Of a stretch of DNA of 64,000 nucleotides, positions 25,501 to 34,336 are shown one piece after another. The first letter of the stretch is position 1. Every line of letters begins with the position of its first letter. The position numbers and the translations under genes are program-made. The DNA is from [Scytonema hofmanni] UTEX 2349 (lineage in GTDB: Bacteria > Cyanobacteriota > Cyanobacteriia > Cyanobacteriales > Nostocaceae), in assembly GCF_000582685.1 (NCBI RefSeq), contig NZ_KK073766.1, positions 38,350-102,349 on the forward strand, given 5' to 3'. A model generated the notes under the pieces. It was not told the origin of the DNA and ran no database searches. It saw nothing but the letters and a program-made list of their open reading frames with translations.

Positions 25501-28403
25501 TGCCATTCAACTACTGCATCATCAGCATTTTGAAATAACTCAAATGGAATACTTTGACATCTATAGCCGTGTAAATTTATCTTTGCTCGCACAGCTTCTA
25601 ATAATTGCTCTCTTATCTCTTCACTTTCTGAAGATTCATCTTCTAGTAAATGAGATAATTCAGAAATCAGATTTTCAATTTTTTTATCGATATTATCTAC
25701 GGAGCGATTTTGCTGCTTTAATTCTGCTCTCTGATGACGGCAGTTATCCCAATTTGTTAAAAGCGTTTTAATCAGAGGAATATGTTGATGTGCGCCTAGC
25801 ATTCTCATTACATAAGGCGCACCTTCTAGTAAAAAGTTTTTTGCTACTTGGATATCTAGTTGATCGGACTCTAATAAATCTTCCCAAATCTGATTTAGTG
25901 ATGAGGGAGTTACTTCATAAACTTCTTTGAGTAAGATTTTTGTAGAGTTCTTTAAAATATTTATTAACTCTGTTGGAAGAAAGTGTTGAGCTTGAATAGG
26001 TAATAATTCAATTTCTGTAACATCAGGTGCAAGTTTGTTAACAAAAAGATGAGGAGGATTTTTAGTATTTACAAGACTTGCTTTAAAAGTAAAGCCCATT
26101 ATAGATTGTACTTCTCTAGTGCGATCGCTTGCCTGACCTACATAGATACGAAAGGTGCGATTTGCTACGGGTTGAAACTCAAATAATCTTTGGCGTAAGA
26201 TGCCTAAATTTCGTTTACCTAAATAGAGATGAGCAAGGTTTTTAACACTGCCTTCATTACCATATAATAAAGTTAAAAATGCACCTATTGGTTCTGTAGG
26301 ACAATATTGTTCCCAAGCCCGAAAGTAATTTTGCAGAACATTAGAGTTTGTTTCATCTGTTGCTGTTACAGAAATTTGTAAAGCATTTGAGGAATTATTT
26401 TTCTGCATATCTTTTAAATAAGGGTGCAGAATTGCTGTTTGCTCCTTATTGAGAAGATAAGCACCATCAATATTTTCTCTATTTCCCCAAGTTAAGCTAT
26501 CAGGTGTTTGCCACTGATTGTGATGGTTAAGTAAACGAATTTGACCTATAATTTGTGAAAAGCTATTATATTGGACTGCTAATTTTAGGTAACAATTAAA
26601 AACTTTAATCGTAATTGCTTCAGGTTCATTATTTAAGTCAACAAGATTTTGAAGAATTTTAATTAATTTTTCTTCATCTATTTTACCTAATAAATTAGGA
26701 AGTAGATATTTTTCAAATTCTTCTGAGCTAACTCTTTGAACGAAGTTCCAAGCTGGCAGAAAACTAACATTAATGGTGTTAAATACTTGCAAAACTTCAT
26801 CTAACGGGAATTCATCTTTTTCAAATTGTCCCAGTTGATACTCATCTGCTTGTTTCAAAAGTGTCCCAATTTCTGACAATACTTGCTCTTGAGTTAAAAA
26901 TAATTCTTTAGATAACCATTGCCAACAAGTTTCATAATTACGTATTTGTTGATTTAATTGTGAAGATGCTATGTAAGAGCTAGAAATTTTTAATAGTAAC
27001 TCTTCAATTTCTATTTTTATATCTGGATAATGTAGAATATTTTCGGGATAAACAGCATTTCCATCTATATCTACAAGCCACGGTGCTATTTTCAGCTGTT
27101 CATGATTCTCTTTAAAGAGCCTTTGATTTGCATTATTAAATAAACTACTTAAAGCATCCAGAATAATATCAAAATATAAGTAAGGTTGAGACTGACTCAG
27201 AATAAACTCAATTACATGATTTTCATTCCACCGAGAAAACAGCTTTTTGACTATTTTCAAGCTATCGTGATTTTGGACATCTGGCGATAGAAGTGATAGT
27301 TCTGCATATTCACCTTCACTGATCTCAACCAATGTAAATAAATGTTTACTAATTTCTTTAGATACAATCTCAATTACCTGTTGAGGAGCAATTAGCTTAT
27401 CAGTAGAAACTAGCCATCTTTCTATTGTAAGCAATCTTTCTAATGCTGGGATTTTAGAAATATCTATATCTTGCAATGCGTCTAAAATTACTGGAGAAAA
27501 ATCACGCCAGTAATCTAATGTTTTTTTGGAACGAGCAAAAAATTTTTCCAGGATAGTTTCTGTCTTCCAAAAGGTAAATAGGTTTTTGACATAACTATAT
27601 GCTGGATGATTTTTTATCCTGGCATTTAAAGAGATTTCACTATATTTGGTATTATCTAAAGTACAGATCATCTGTTGATGTCGTACTAAATTTATTGGTA
27701 ATTTGATTACATCTCGTGGTTGTATTGGTTTACTATCTACATCCACTAACCACTGAAGATTTTTTAGTTCATTTTCCCATTTATCTTTTTCTAATGTAGA
27801 CAATTGTTGCAGAGCATTCAAAATCAAATCACAGTATTTTTCAGGATTGGCAAAATTTACAATTGTTGCTATTGCTTCATCAGGAGTCCAAAATGGAATC
27901 CACTCTTGGTCTATTTCCTGTTTGTTTTGGCGAATCAGTATAATATATTCTTTAAGGCGTTCATCAAGGAAAAAATCTGGATTTTCTAAATACATTTTGC
28001 CAGATTCAATACGAACTAGCTCACCATTAAGTGTTTCATGGAGTTGTAGAGATTTCCATAACTCTTGATTACTAGGTCTTTGCCTAATATGCCGCAATAG
28101 CTCATATCTCTCAGATGGTTGTAGCAAATTACCATCTACACAGCCTGCTCCTAACTCACGAATTAAATCTACAACTTCTTCCGTTTGTAATAATTTAATT
28201 CTTACTATTTGGCGTTTAGCCGAAGGAATATACTCAACAATTAACGGATCAATTAATCGCCAATCTTCACCTCGTATTTGTAAAACTTGTTGTCCAACTT
28301 TTTGCCATACTGTACTTTCTTGCGAAGTGATATATAAAGGAGTTGTAATATCTTCGTATTTTTCTTTATTTTCATGCAACAAGTAACGCAATTGCTTAGA
28401 CAT
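22530..28403 (-). CDS. Giant protein: helical repeats, sacsin/Hsp90-type ATPase, DarT-like ADP-ribosyltransferase
   Basis: The protein has 1957 residues. Residues 200-600 contain at least three repeats of about 110 residues, each opening with a WLVDxD-type motif (LQWLVDVD, ERWLVSTD, APWLVDID). Around 945-1150 is a GHKL ATPase of the sacsin type: ELFQNADDAVVEWQ supplies the Asn/Asp box and GKFGLGFKSIYLACRK the glycine box. Around 1650-1830 is a DUF4433/DarT-like domain: YIYHFTHVENAVSIL, then RSDVKDFARFYCRPKTPTQW, and SQQEFIV with the likely catalytic Glu near 1798. DarT enzymes ADP-ribosylate thymidine in single-stranded DNA. The gene overlaps its upstream and downstream neighbours, forming an operon. 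DNA as target is inferred from family. Confidence 0.8.
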   Translation of the reverse strand: MSKQLRYLLHENKEKYEDITTPLYITSQESTVWQKVGQQVLQIRGEDWRLIDPLIVEYIPSAKRQIVRIKLLQTEEVVDLIRELGAGCVDGNLLQPSERYELLRHIRQRPSNQELWKSLQLHETLNGELVRIESGKMYLENPDFFLDERLKEYIILIRQNKQEIDQEWIPFWTPDEAIATIVNFANPEKYCDLILNALQQLSTLEKDKWENELKNLQWLVDVDSKPIQPRDVIKLPINLVRHQQMICTLDNTKYSEISLNARIKNHPAYSYVKNLFTFWKTETILEKFFARSKKTLDYWRDFSPVILDALQDIDISKIPALERLLTIERWLVSTDKLIAPQQVIEIVSKEISKHLFTLVEISEGEYAELSLLSPDVQNHDSLKIVKKLFSRWNENHVIEFILSQSQPYLYFDIILDALSSLFNNANQRLFKENHEQLKIAPWLVDIDGNAVYPENILHYPDIKIEIEELLLKISSSYIASSQLNQQIRNYETCWQWLSKELFLTQEQVLSEIGTLLKQADEYQLGQFEKDEFPLDEVLQVFNTINVSFLPAWNFVQRVSSEEFEKYLLPNLLGKIDEEKLIKILQNLVDLNNEPEAITIKVFNCYLKLAVQYNSFSQIIGQIRLLNHHNQWQTPDSLTWGNRENIDGAYLLNKEQTAILHPYLKDMQKNNSSNALQISVTATDETNSNVLQNYFRAWEQYCPTEPIGAFLTLLYGNEGSVKNLAHLYLGKRNLGILRQRLFEFQPVANRTFRIYVGQASDRTREVQSIMGFTFKASLVNTKNPPHLFVNKLAPDVTEIELLPIQAQHFLPTELINILKNSTKILLKEVYEVTPSSLNQIWEDLLESDQLDIQVAKNFLLEGAPYVMRMLGAHQHIPLIKTLLTNWDNCRHQRAELKQQNRSVDNIDKKIENLISELSHLLEDESSESEEIREQLLEAVRAKINLHGYRCQSIPFELFQNADDAVVEWQFMSSQQKLNDSRKQFIIKFEDNKIQFIHAGRPIGCFQHPDHPEKQYRDKGFERDLEKMLTFNISDKGEGVTGKFGLGFKSIYLACRKPYVLSKNLGFTVEGGLIPSRLNALKASELRGDFKRYIGLSDATIIELNLEENLSWQNVLQDFQSVANILLVFSKAIKTCTFVDHYRQEITLYWNPSTVLNLSRVETGKYQAASNIQDSILLCLKTGEETKASLVLGLFEKNGCLYNALPEKIPTFWVTAPTREELFLGFILNANFDITTGRESLVKSSVRNRELAQLIGENLGEVLYSLFCASEGNWQALAKTFGFTNIDEYEFWNFLWKELAVRWQQKDPSEGIDIISNMLAGDRAMGYLITRCQSLPSGLYGRYRQLVSLDNVNYKLTGKISEQNTFLQVANWTGFQQQYQNNLIAHDKWQEVKKLLGEDLVQTRYVVNDLRLVDILKNEIGKSQPRVGASQAIYLGSLISKDFLNNFSAAYEFNELQNFLETVYFMSKAGSYLPCQQLLISNSNAIEEKLLVDFAPDSRILHTEYKDTALNFFYACRSRRDSISKDEIIRWALQATTEEQRKAVYIYLLQGEQREEIASSLYANRQLYWFANDKQIIDILELMVLILIERGETLPPINIDVPVPISETDDYNPFFEIHTNCTKDDFSLQRTSEQIEEFARKLQAGLNRQNSSWKGYIYHFTHVENAVSILTGEKLLARNLCGNFSNSAGANLIDRTRSDVKDFARFYCRPKTPTQWHNEGLGKRRGNIYALCPVPIFFRFDIKRVLETHGSKCGISSGNLAASGSHYGNSTTFLEQCFDFDHVYSTEVGKETFLRASQQEFIVHNYLDFTEFNLEDISIICRTTQDKDTLLKLIGTESKYANRVFQELEVVREGSLFYHNNPYVTINDRGNFIDIQIDNYDKYGNINGELILSFTEQLPFNREIISPFKDISKINFGQSINVSSSRFIQLQYKPNTPMSVRFQENGQGWLIYTNESQSY

Positions 28404-31064
28404 GATTAATTAACTCCTTCAATAAATTAGTTCGTTGCCTGGAATTGCCTAAATCTGGTTTTGTGGCTAAAAGCTGTAAGCAAGTTTGAGGTTCCAATTT
28501 AGGGATAGCTCTTAAAGTGCTAGTTTTTTCTAAAATCATTGAAATTTTTGGTTCTATGAAAATCAGTTTGCATTCTGGTAATGCTGCTTTTACAGCAGTA
28601 GCAATAGGTGTCTCATAGTCTCTTTTATCACCTCGGAATAGCAAATATTTTTGTTTGTATTGTTGTAAACTTAAGTATGAGTAAATATAGGTTTGATTCT
28701 GCTGATGATTATACCCAAAAAATAAGGCAATATTCGACACAAGGTTTAAAACAGTTTCTAGTGAATTAATCTGCTCAAGAATTTGCTCAAGAATTTTTTT
28801 AGCTACCTGCTGGGTAGTTGCTGTTATCAATAATTGGCTAAGACAAGTCAGAATAAATTTTACTTGTTCATTACTCAAAGAACCAGTACTAACAGGTGAA
28901 TTTGGCTCAAATAATTCATAAATTAATAGTGGTTGTTCAATATCTAGCTGATATAATGCGTTTAAAACAAGTTGGATAGCTTGCCCATTGTAAGTAACTT
29001 GTTTAAGTTTCAACCTTTTTTCAGGATGAATTAATGCAACTATTTTTTTAATAGTTTCATTGTATTGCTCTTGTTGGAGGTTTTCGATACCAATGGTTAT
29101 AAATGCTTCTCGAACTATATTTATTAGGCAGGTTTGAATTTCCGATTTTCCAATAAGTTGTTTATTTTGGATGAGAAAATTCACAAAGTAGTTGACATTT
29201 TTAGGTTGAGCAAAAAGCAAATTTAAATCTAACGATGTCAGTAGATTAATAATTTCTTGCTTTTGCCAATCTACAGATGTTTCATTTGACAGAAGATTAG
29301 GTTGTTCTTTGTCAATTAAATAATATTTTTCTTCTAAATTGCTTAATCCAGGGAAGATTTCCCAGTTGGGGGGAACACCAGGTAGCGATCGCACATTTGC
29401 ATTAACCGGAATTAGTTCCCAAGCACTACGAGATGCTTTAATCCTAAATACCCACTGAGTCTCGCTACAAATACTCTGTTTGTATACTTTACTTTTGAAT
29501 AACTGTGAGCGAAAAATTGCTTCTGAAAGGTTAGATATATCTGGAGTAGATAAACTATGAATTTTCACAAATTTCTCAAGGGAAGGAAGAAAAACTTTTA
29601 AAGTTCCTTTAGTAGCCAGCAAATAATTCCACTGAGCTATCATTTCATCTTCATTCGTAGGAGTCTTTTGAACAAACCCACCAGTCCGAATTTTTTGCAA
29701 TCCCTCAATATACTTTCTACCAGAATCAAGAAAGAAATAACCATGTAGAAAAATTGTATAATCTTGCTCACCTTTGCAATCAATTACTTCATAGACTTCT
29801 TGTTCGGCTCCTTCTGTACTATAACTAGTTTCATCACTAGCTAAAGGTAGAAAAACCGACCATTGCAGCATTAATCTAGCTTTATGTCTATTGTTTGGGG
29901 ATTGCTTGGTAAAAACCACAGCACAATGAGGGATTGATTTATCAGGTATACTTTCTGATTCCGCCGATTCATTAATTGATACTCTTTTTGTCCAATAAGA
30001 TGATTGTTGTAAATCATCCCAAAAAGTATTTGATACGCTTTCTGGATCTTGACCTAGTAGTAATGAAAAGTCATTAGCTGGTAAAATTCGTTCTTTACCT
30101 GCAAACCGGATTCCTGTTGCATCTGTACTAATGATAATTCTTCCTTGCAAATCATGTTCATCTTGTTGTATTATTTCACTTTCTGAATTGGGATAAATAC
30201 AACGTTCGCAGGGATTATGGCTATCTAAAGTAACAGAAAATTGTGCCTGAAGAGAACCACGATCATTTTCTAGCCAATATCTAACCTTTCTAATATGACG
30301 TAACAATGGTAATAACTGCCCAATCCTCATTTTCATGTCTTCAGGTAGATTGGATTCCACTGATTTGGCATCATTATAATAGTTAGCCAAAATACAACGT
30401 TCATCTGGCATTATTTGGCGCAGTGGTATCCATAACAGAAAGTAACTATACTTAGGTTTTACTAACTTTTGTTGAATCAAATAATTTTCTAAAAACTGAC
30501 GATCTTCTAGAGAAAGTTCTCCCCACTCTGGGCGTTTAGAATCAATTCCATCACGATTAGCCCAAGGATTAATAAATTCACCGCAACCTTCTTGAATATC
30601 CTGAGAACGAGCAATATAAAAGAAGGCTTCACAAAAATGAAAAATACTCTTTTGTCCAAGTCCAAATTTACCGATTTTACCTTTATCTTTAGCATTAGCA
30701 TCAATGCCAAAGCAAGATATAGATAGGACTTACGCACTTGTTACGAGAAAACAAGACTTTGAGATTGCTTCCTTGCGTCGCAATGACGGAAATACGTAGT
30801 CCGTGCGTAAGTCCTGATAGATTCTTTATCAGATTTAGAAAATGTACCATTATTGAGGAAAAATAGTCCCGGTATCTTTAAAAGGGGATGCTTAACTGCA
30901 TCTCCCAGTTCTTTGACTATTCCAAATTCTAAAGTTGTGGCTCGTCCATCATTGGCATTTTGAATTATTTCTTTAATGATAGGAAACCCTTGCTTATACC
31001 TCTCCCGCAATAGACTTTTGATATTATTGACAATTGTTCCGGGTGGAATTTGATAACCTGCCAT
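28396..31064 (-). pseudogene. Sacsin/Hsp90-type ATPase, interrupted by a MITE
   Basis: The first 83 codons (31064-30816) carry the GHKL Asn box EIIQNANDGRATTLEF. The frame then enters a 93-bp MITE at 30816-30724 and stops. After the MITE it resumes with SCFGIDANAKDKGKIGKFGL and GQKSIFHFCEAFFYI, and continues to a stop at 28396. Removing the MITE plus one ATAGA target copy gives one 856-residue frame. The rest is helical with no other recognised domain; HNPCERCIYP may bind metal. The 3' end overlaps the 1957-residue gene by eight bases. TTG at 30480 could start a 694-residue product lacking the ATPase boxes. The insertion may inactivate the system. Confidence 0.78.
30724..30816. mobile_element. 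93-bp MITE with GGACTTACGCAC terminal inverted repeats
   Basis: The ends are TAGGACTTACGCAC and GTGCGTAAGTCCTG, nearly perfect inverted repeats, bordered by direct repeats ATAGA (30719-30723 and 30817-30821). No internal gene is present. The ends match those of the 1308-bp IS at 43920-45227 (CAGGACTTACGCAACTG), which also has a 5-bp target duplication, so that transposase family probably mobilises it. Confidence 0.85.
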
Positions 31065-31228
31065 AGTTAATACTCTATTTTGTAATTGAAAATGGTCAAA
31101 AATTTTGAAATTGGGTTTTTATATTACTTAGGGATTTGATAATCTCTGCTATGGCATATACTCCTGAATTTGCGGCTTAAATCTGCGATGGGCAAAACCC
31201 ACCGCCCATACCAAAACTGAGCAAACAG

Positions 31229-31477
31229 CTAATTCGGTAAATACTTAGCCAATAAATCCTGACCCTGACTGCCCATCTCATCAAGCTTCAGCTCAATAAG
31301 CTTCATCGCCATTGGTGACGGTTTAGAGCGTCCATTTTCCCAACGATTAATCGTGGTATAAGTAACGCCTACAGTGGCTGCAAATTGTTCTTGCGTAAGC
31401 CCGAAGGCAAGCCGCAAATCATGAATGATCTGCCCCACCTCTGGCTGGTTGATAGCCAAGGGTTTTTTGATAGTCAT
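31229..31477 (-). CDS. XRE-family HTH regulator
   Basis: This 82-residue protein is one HTH_3 domain: LRLAFGLTQEQFAATVGVTY, then TTINRWENGRSKPSPMA, spanning about residues 20-70. It is the size of small XRE repressors and resembles cyanobacterial stand-alone copies. It lies 164 bases upstream of the ATPase/DarT/macro block on the same strand and could regulate it or itself. No operator palindrome was identified in the spacer. Confidence 0.85.
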   Translation of the reverse strand: MTIKKPLAINQPEVGQIIHDLRLAFGLTQEQFAATVGVTYTTINRWENGRSKPSPMAMKLIELKLDEMGSQGQDLLAKYLPN

Positions 31478-31754
31478 TTAACTTCTAAACTTGATCCACT
31501 AGTTTAAGTAGCCGATGCTATATTATTTGCTACATATTAACCATACGAAACCTGAATATTCATCAGTAAATACGCGATATTTGTGTTTTTTATAGTAAAA
31601 TTTCATGCTTTAGTTAAGGGAATTTTTTAAGTGATGTTGAACTTGAATTTAACCTAACGGTTTATTGCTGATGGCTCCGTTTCATTGGTGAAACAGGTAT
31701 TCACTGTCAAGTAAAATAACCTTTTCGTTGATTAGCTCGATTCAAATGAGTATT

Positions 31755-32606
31755 CTATCGTTTAAAAAATAACAACATTCCATGTGGATTATCTAAAAAT
31801 ACATCTTTATTACTATTGTGATTCTGCGACTCATTCCCTTGTAAATCCTGACTTGAAAGTGAGTACACATCAGTTGCAACAAGCTGATATCCTTGAGTAT
31901 TGAAATAACCAATTAGTTTATCAGGCATTACATGAGATGCGCCGTAACTTGGTAACAAATTATGTTCAATTTTATCCTGATCTAAAATATTTAATTGCAC
32001 AACACCTGTACGACAAAATATATCAAAATCAATCGACTCGACTAAGCCACTGGTAGTAATTTCTATTGAATCTAATTCCATCGCCAGTTGCTCTATACTT
32101 GCAAAATTCCGCGACCACGGGTTGCCCATTAAAAATAACCGTATCGATATTGCCTCTGGCTGCACCTTCACGATATCAAGTAATGTTGTTGTAACCGCAT
32201 TTGGTTGCAAGTAATCTAATACTCCATGAACTGAAACTAGCCGCAGGCTATTTGGAGCGTAAAGTTTTGTCAGTTCTAATTCTGCTAGATTGCGATCGCA
32301 AAAATAATTTAACTGTAGGTTTGGATATTGGCTGCGTAAAGCTAAAAACTTTTCTGGCGGATTAGTAGCAATGTCATAACAGTCGATTGTCGGAAGTTGG
32401 TAGCGCGTTAAGTCAACTCCCTCAAAACCAAAAAAAACTTCACGCTCGGCAAAACCTGCACCCAAGATAGCTGCACTATCACCATTACCTGAAAGAATCG
32501 CTTCCCAGGTGAGGGGATAAACATTGGGGGTAAGTTCTAAAAGCCTAGCTCGACTAATTTCTAAGATATTGCCACTGCCCTTATTTTCTAGGAATCTGAC
32601 TGCCAT
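31755..32606 (-). CDS. Hypothetical protein, possibly methyltransferase-like
   Basis: This 283-residue protein has AAILGAGFAEREVFF followed by FEGVDLTRYQL and LVSVHGVLDYLQP, an order like motifs I to IV of class I SAM-dependent methyltransferases, but the glycine motif is weak. GAGG lies seven bases before the ATG at 32606, supporting the start. It begins 14 bases after the end of a truncated gene on the same strand, so the two were probably cotranscribed. Substrate and pathway are unknown. Confidence 0.6.
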   Translation of the reverse strand: MAVRFLENKGSGNILEISRARLLELTPNVYPLTWEAILSGNGDSAAILGAGFAEREVFFGFEGVDLTRYQLPTIDCYDIATNPPEKFLALRSQYPNLQLNYFCDRNLAELELTKLYAPNSLRLVSVHGVLDYLQPNAVTTTLLDIVKVQPEAISIRLFLMGNPWSRNFASIEQLAMELDSIEITTSGLVESIDFDIFCRTGVVQLNILDQDKIEHNLLPSYGASHVMPDKLIGYFNTQGYQLVATDVYSLSSQDLQGNESQNHNSNKDVFLDNPHGMLLFFKR

Positions 32607-32620
32607 AAAACCTCGCTGTA

Positions 32621-32812
32621 TTATGAAATAACCTTGGGACGACTGATTAGGGTAATATCTTTACCTTCGCCCAAACGGTACACTTCGGTGCGATCGCCAA
32701 CATCAATTTCAAAAAACCGATAGCTTGTAGTAAACCGCGCCCACGGTGCCAAAGGATTAATTTTTGGGAGATTGGTTGTTGCTTGGTAAGTAATTTCAAA
32801 CCGCTCATAAAA
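32621..32812 (-). pseudogene. C-terminal remnant of a gene cut by a TnpB element
   Basis: The minus-strand frame reads YERFEITYQATTNLPKINPL and continues to LISRPKVIS before TAA at 32621. Its 5' side runs directly into the right end of the TnpB element at about 32813, with no start codon. The family is not recognised. The original 5' half is not found on the far side of the element, so a deletion may have accompanied the insertion. Confidence 0.6.
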
Positions 32813-32844
32813 ATCTAGACAAAACTACCCAAAAATAGCCATAT

Positions 32845-34068
32845 CTAGACAACTACGTTTGTAATCTTAGTCCAAAGTCCTAAAACTACAGGGATAAACG
32901 GCAATCCCACTATCCCATCCATAAAGTTTGGGATTACTTTTCTAGCAATATTTAAGCTTCCATTGGTATCAGCATTGATTGTCTTGCCAGTGTCCGTTTT
33001 ATATAAACCGCGTTTAATTCGCCTACCGCTAAACACTGGTTTTGTTTCTGGTTTATCACCGTATTTTGGTAGCTCATCACCATCTAACGCACTAGCTTTG
33101 GAAGTGTAACTTTCTTCAGTTACAATTACTTCAATACCGATTAGTTGCGCTTTGTAGGTTAATAAGTTAATTAATTTTGCGTGTGGAATATTAGTAAACT
33201 CTTGGTTATTCTTTTTGCCGATGTTTATATCTTGTTTCCACAGATAATTATTACCAATTATTAGATGCCCGATATCGTTTATCTGACACCAATCAATTAC
33301 ACGACGACTAACAGTGTGAAGATAATTGTCTATCCTTCTATCACGTTTTCCGTTCAGTTTTTTGATTTGGCGGTAGGCATCAATTGATTGCGATGCAGCT
33401 ACTCGTTTATTAAAAAATTGGTTAATACTTTTTAATGGTCTACCATTTATCAGCAGCGGTCTTACACCGGGCTGGTTTGATGTTATAGCCATTAAATTGT
33501 TTAAACCTAAGTCAGCACCTGCAACATATTGTCCAGTACTTTTAGGTGCATCCTCAACTGTGTAAACTACTTCAAGAACGTAGTGGTCAAGCTTCGGTAC
33601 TATTCGTACTTGGTCAACGCTTGCAGCACGAGTAGGAAATTCGATACTAGTCTGAGACAGCTTAACAATACCTTTCAGTAAAGCAGGTTTTGATATTGCA
33701 TCAATCGGATATATTACAACATTTCTTCCGCGTTCTTTATGTTTATATCCAGGCATTTTTGGCTTGCCTAGATATTTATCGGGATGTTTAAACCAATCTT
33801 TAAGTGCTGCCGTCCAACCTTTCCAAGCATCCGTTACTCTACGCACAATCTGTTTACTAACTTTAGTGGGGAGATATCGATAAGCTACTAGATTTTTGGT
33901 TTGATGATAGATATCAATTGAGTTGTAATATTTCTTGGTTTCAAAATAGTATTGACGCTGCACATAGTTAGCAGTGTTGTATAGATGCTTGGATTGCAAT
34001 GCCAAATAGTCGCATTCTTTCCAAAACCTATGTTGACGACTTACTATGTGTCTTTCTACTAATTGCAT
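32845..34068 (-). CDS. tnpB: TnpB-like RNA-guided nuclease of an IS605-type element
   Basis: The 407-residue protein has the N-terminal helical region of OrfB proteins and a RuvC-like core. The first Asp lies in AGADLGLNNLMAI near residue 186 and the last in NADTNGSLNIARK near 368. The usual RuvC-II glutamate site reads HLIIGNNYLWKQ, without Glu, and the CxxC zinc ribbon is missing from ESYTSKASALDGDELPKYGD. A glutamate in TEESYTSK might substitute. It closely resembles the protein at 49504. TnpB proteins use an RNA from the element's right end to cut matching DNA. Without tnpA, movement would require help in trans. Confidence 0.85.
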   Translation of the reverse strand: MQLVERHIVSRQHRFWKECDYLALQSKHLYNTANYVQRQYYFETKKYYNSIDIYHQTKNLVAYRYLPTKVSKQIVRRVTDAWKGWTAALKDWFKHPDKYLGKPKMPGYKHKERGRNVVIYPIDAISKPALLKGIVKLSQTSIEFPTRAASVDQVRIVPKLDHYVLEVVYTVEDAPKSTGQYVAGADLGLNNLMAITSNQPGVRPLLINGRPLKSINQFFNKRVAASQSIDAYRQIKKLNGKRDRRIDNYLHTVSRRVIDWCQINDIGHLIIGNNYLWKQDINIGKKNNQEFTNIPHAKLINLLTYKAQLIGIEVIVTEESYTSKASALDGDELPKYGDKPETKPVFSGRRIKRGLYKTDTGKTINADTNGSLNIARKVIPNFMDGIVGLPFIPVVLGLWTKITNVVV

Positions 34069-34129
34069 TGCTTACGACCTAAGGCATATGCTATAAATGT
34101 TACTATAGCAACACTTCAATCAATCTGCA

Positions 34130-34312
34130 ATGACTTTTGAAAAAAGAAACAAACTTGGTGCAAGACCTTTAAATGCAGAACCGATGGATAGGTCGCCAGT
34201 ATGCTTTAACGTTCGTTTGGGTGTAAGAGAAAAACTAAAAACCGTCCCTGACTGGAAAGAACGGCTTAGAGAGTTTGTCGATAAGTTGATTGAGGATATG
34301 GACAAACAATAA
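34130..34312 (+). CDS. Small divergent RHH-like protein in TnpB element 1
   Basis: The ORF of 60 residues (MTFEKRNKLGARPLNAEPMD to LIEDMDKQ) lies inside the element, divergent from tnpB with 61 bases between starts. The segment SPVCFNVRLGVREKLKTVPD, followed by a helix, resembles a short ribbon-helix-helix or CopG-like regulator. The second TnpB element has a different short ORF at the equivalent place. It may repress tnpB; this is inference. Confidence 0.55.
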   Translation: MTFEKRNKLGARPLNAEPMDRSPVCFNVRLGVREKLKTVPDWKERLREFVDKLIEDMDKQ

Positions 34313-34336
34313 GCTTTGTCTAGATATGGGGAGAAA

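Larger units (their letters stand above)
32813..34325 (-). mobile_element. IS200/IS605-superfamily TnpB element, copy 1
   Basis: The element lacks tnpA. Read on the minus strand, its left end is TCTAGACAAAGCTTA and its right end TATGGCTATTTTTGGGTAG plus TTTTGTCTAGA. Both match the second element at 49257-50757, which defines the boundaries. It carries tnpB and a divergent short ORF. As is usual for this superfamily, no target duplication is seen. Confidence 0.75.

Noticed and set aside
32845..34068. TnpB considered as a Cas12-type effector
   Set aside because: No CRISPR array or cas1/cas2 nearby, size is 407 residues, and element ends are conserved with the second copy.
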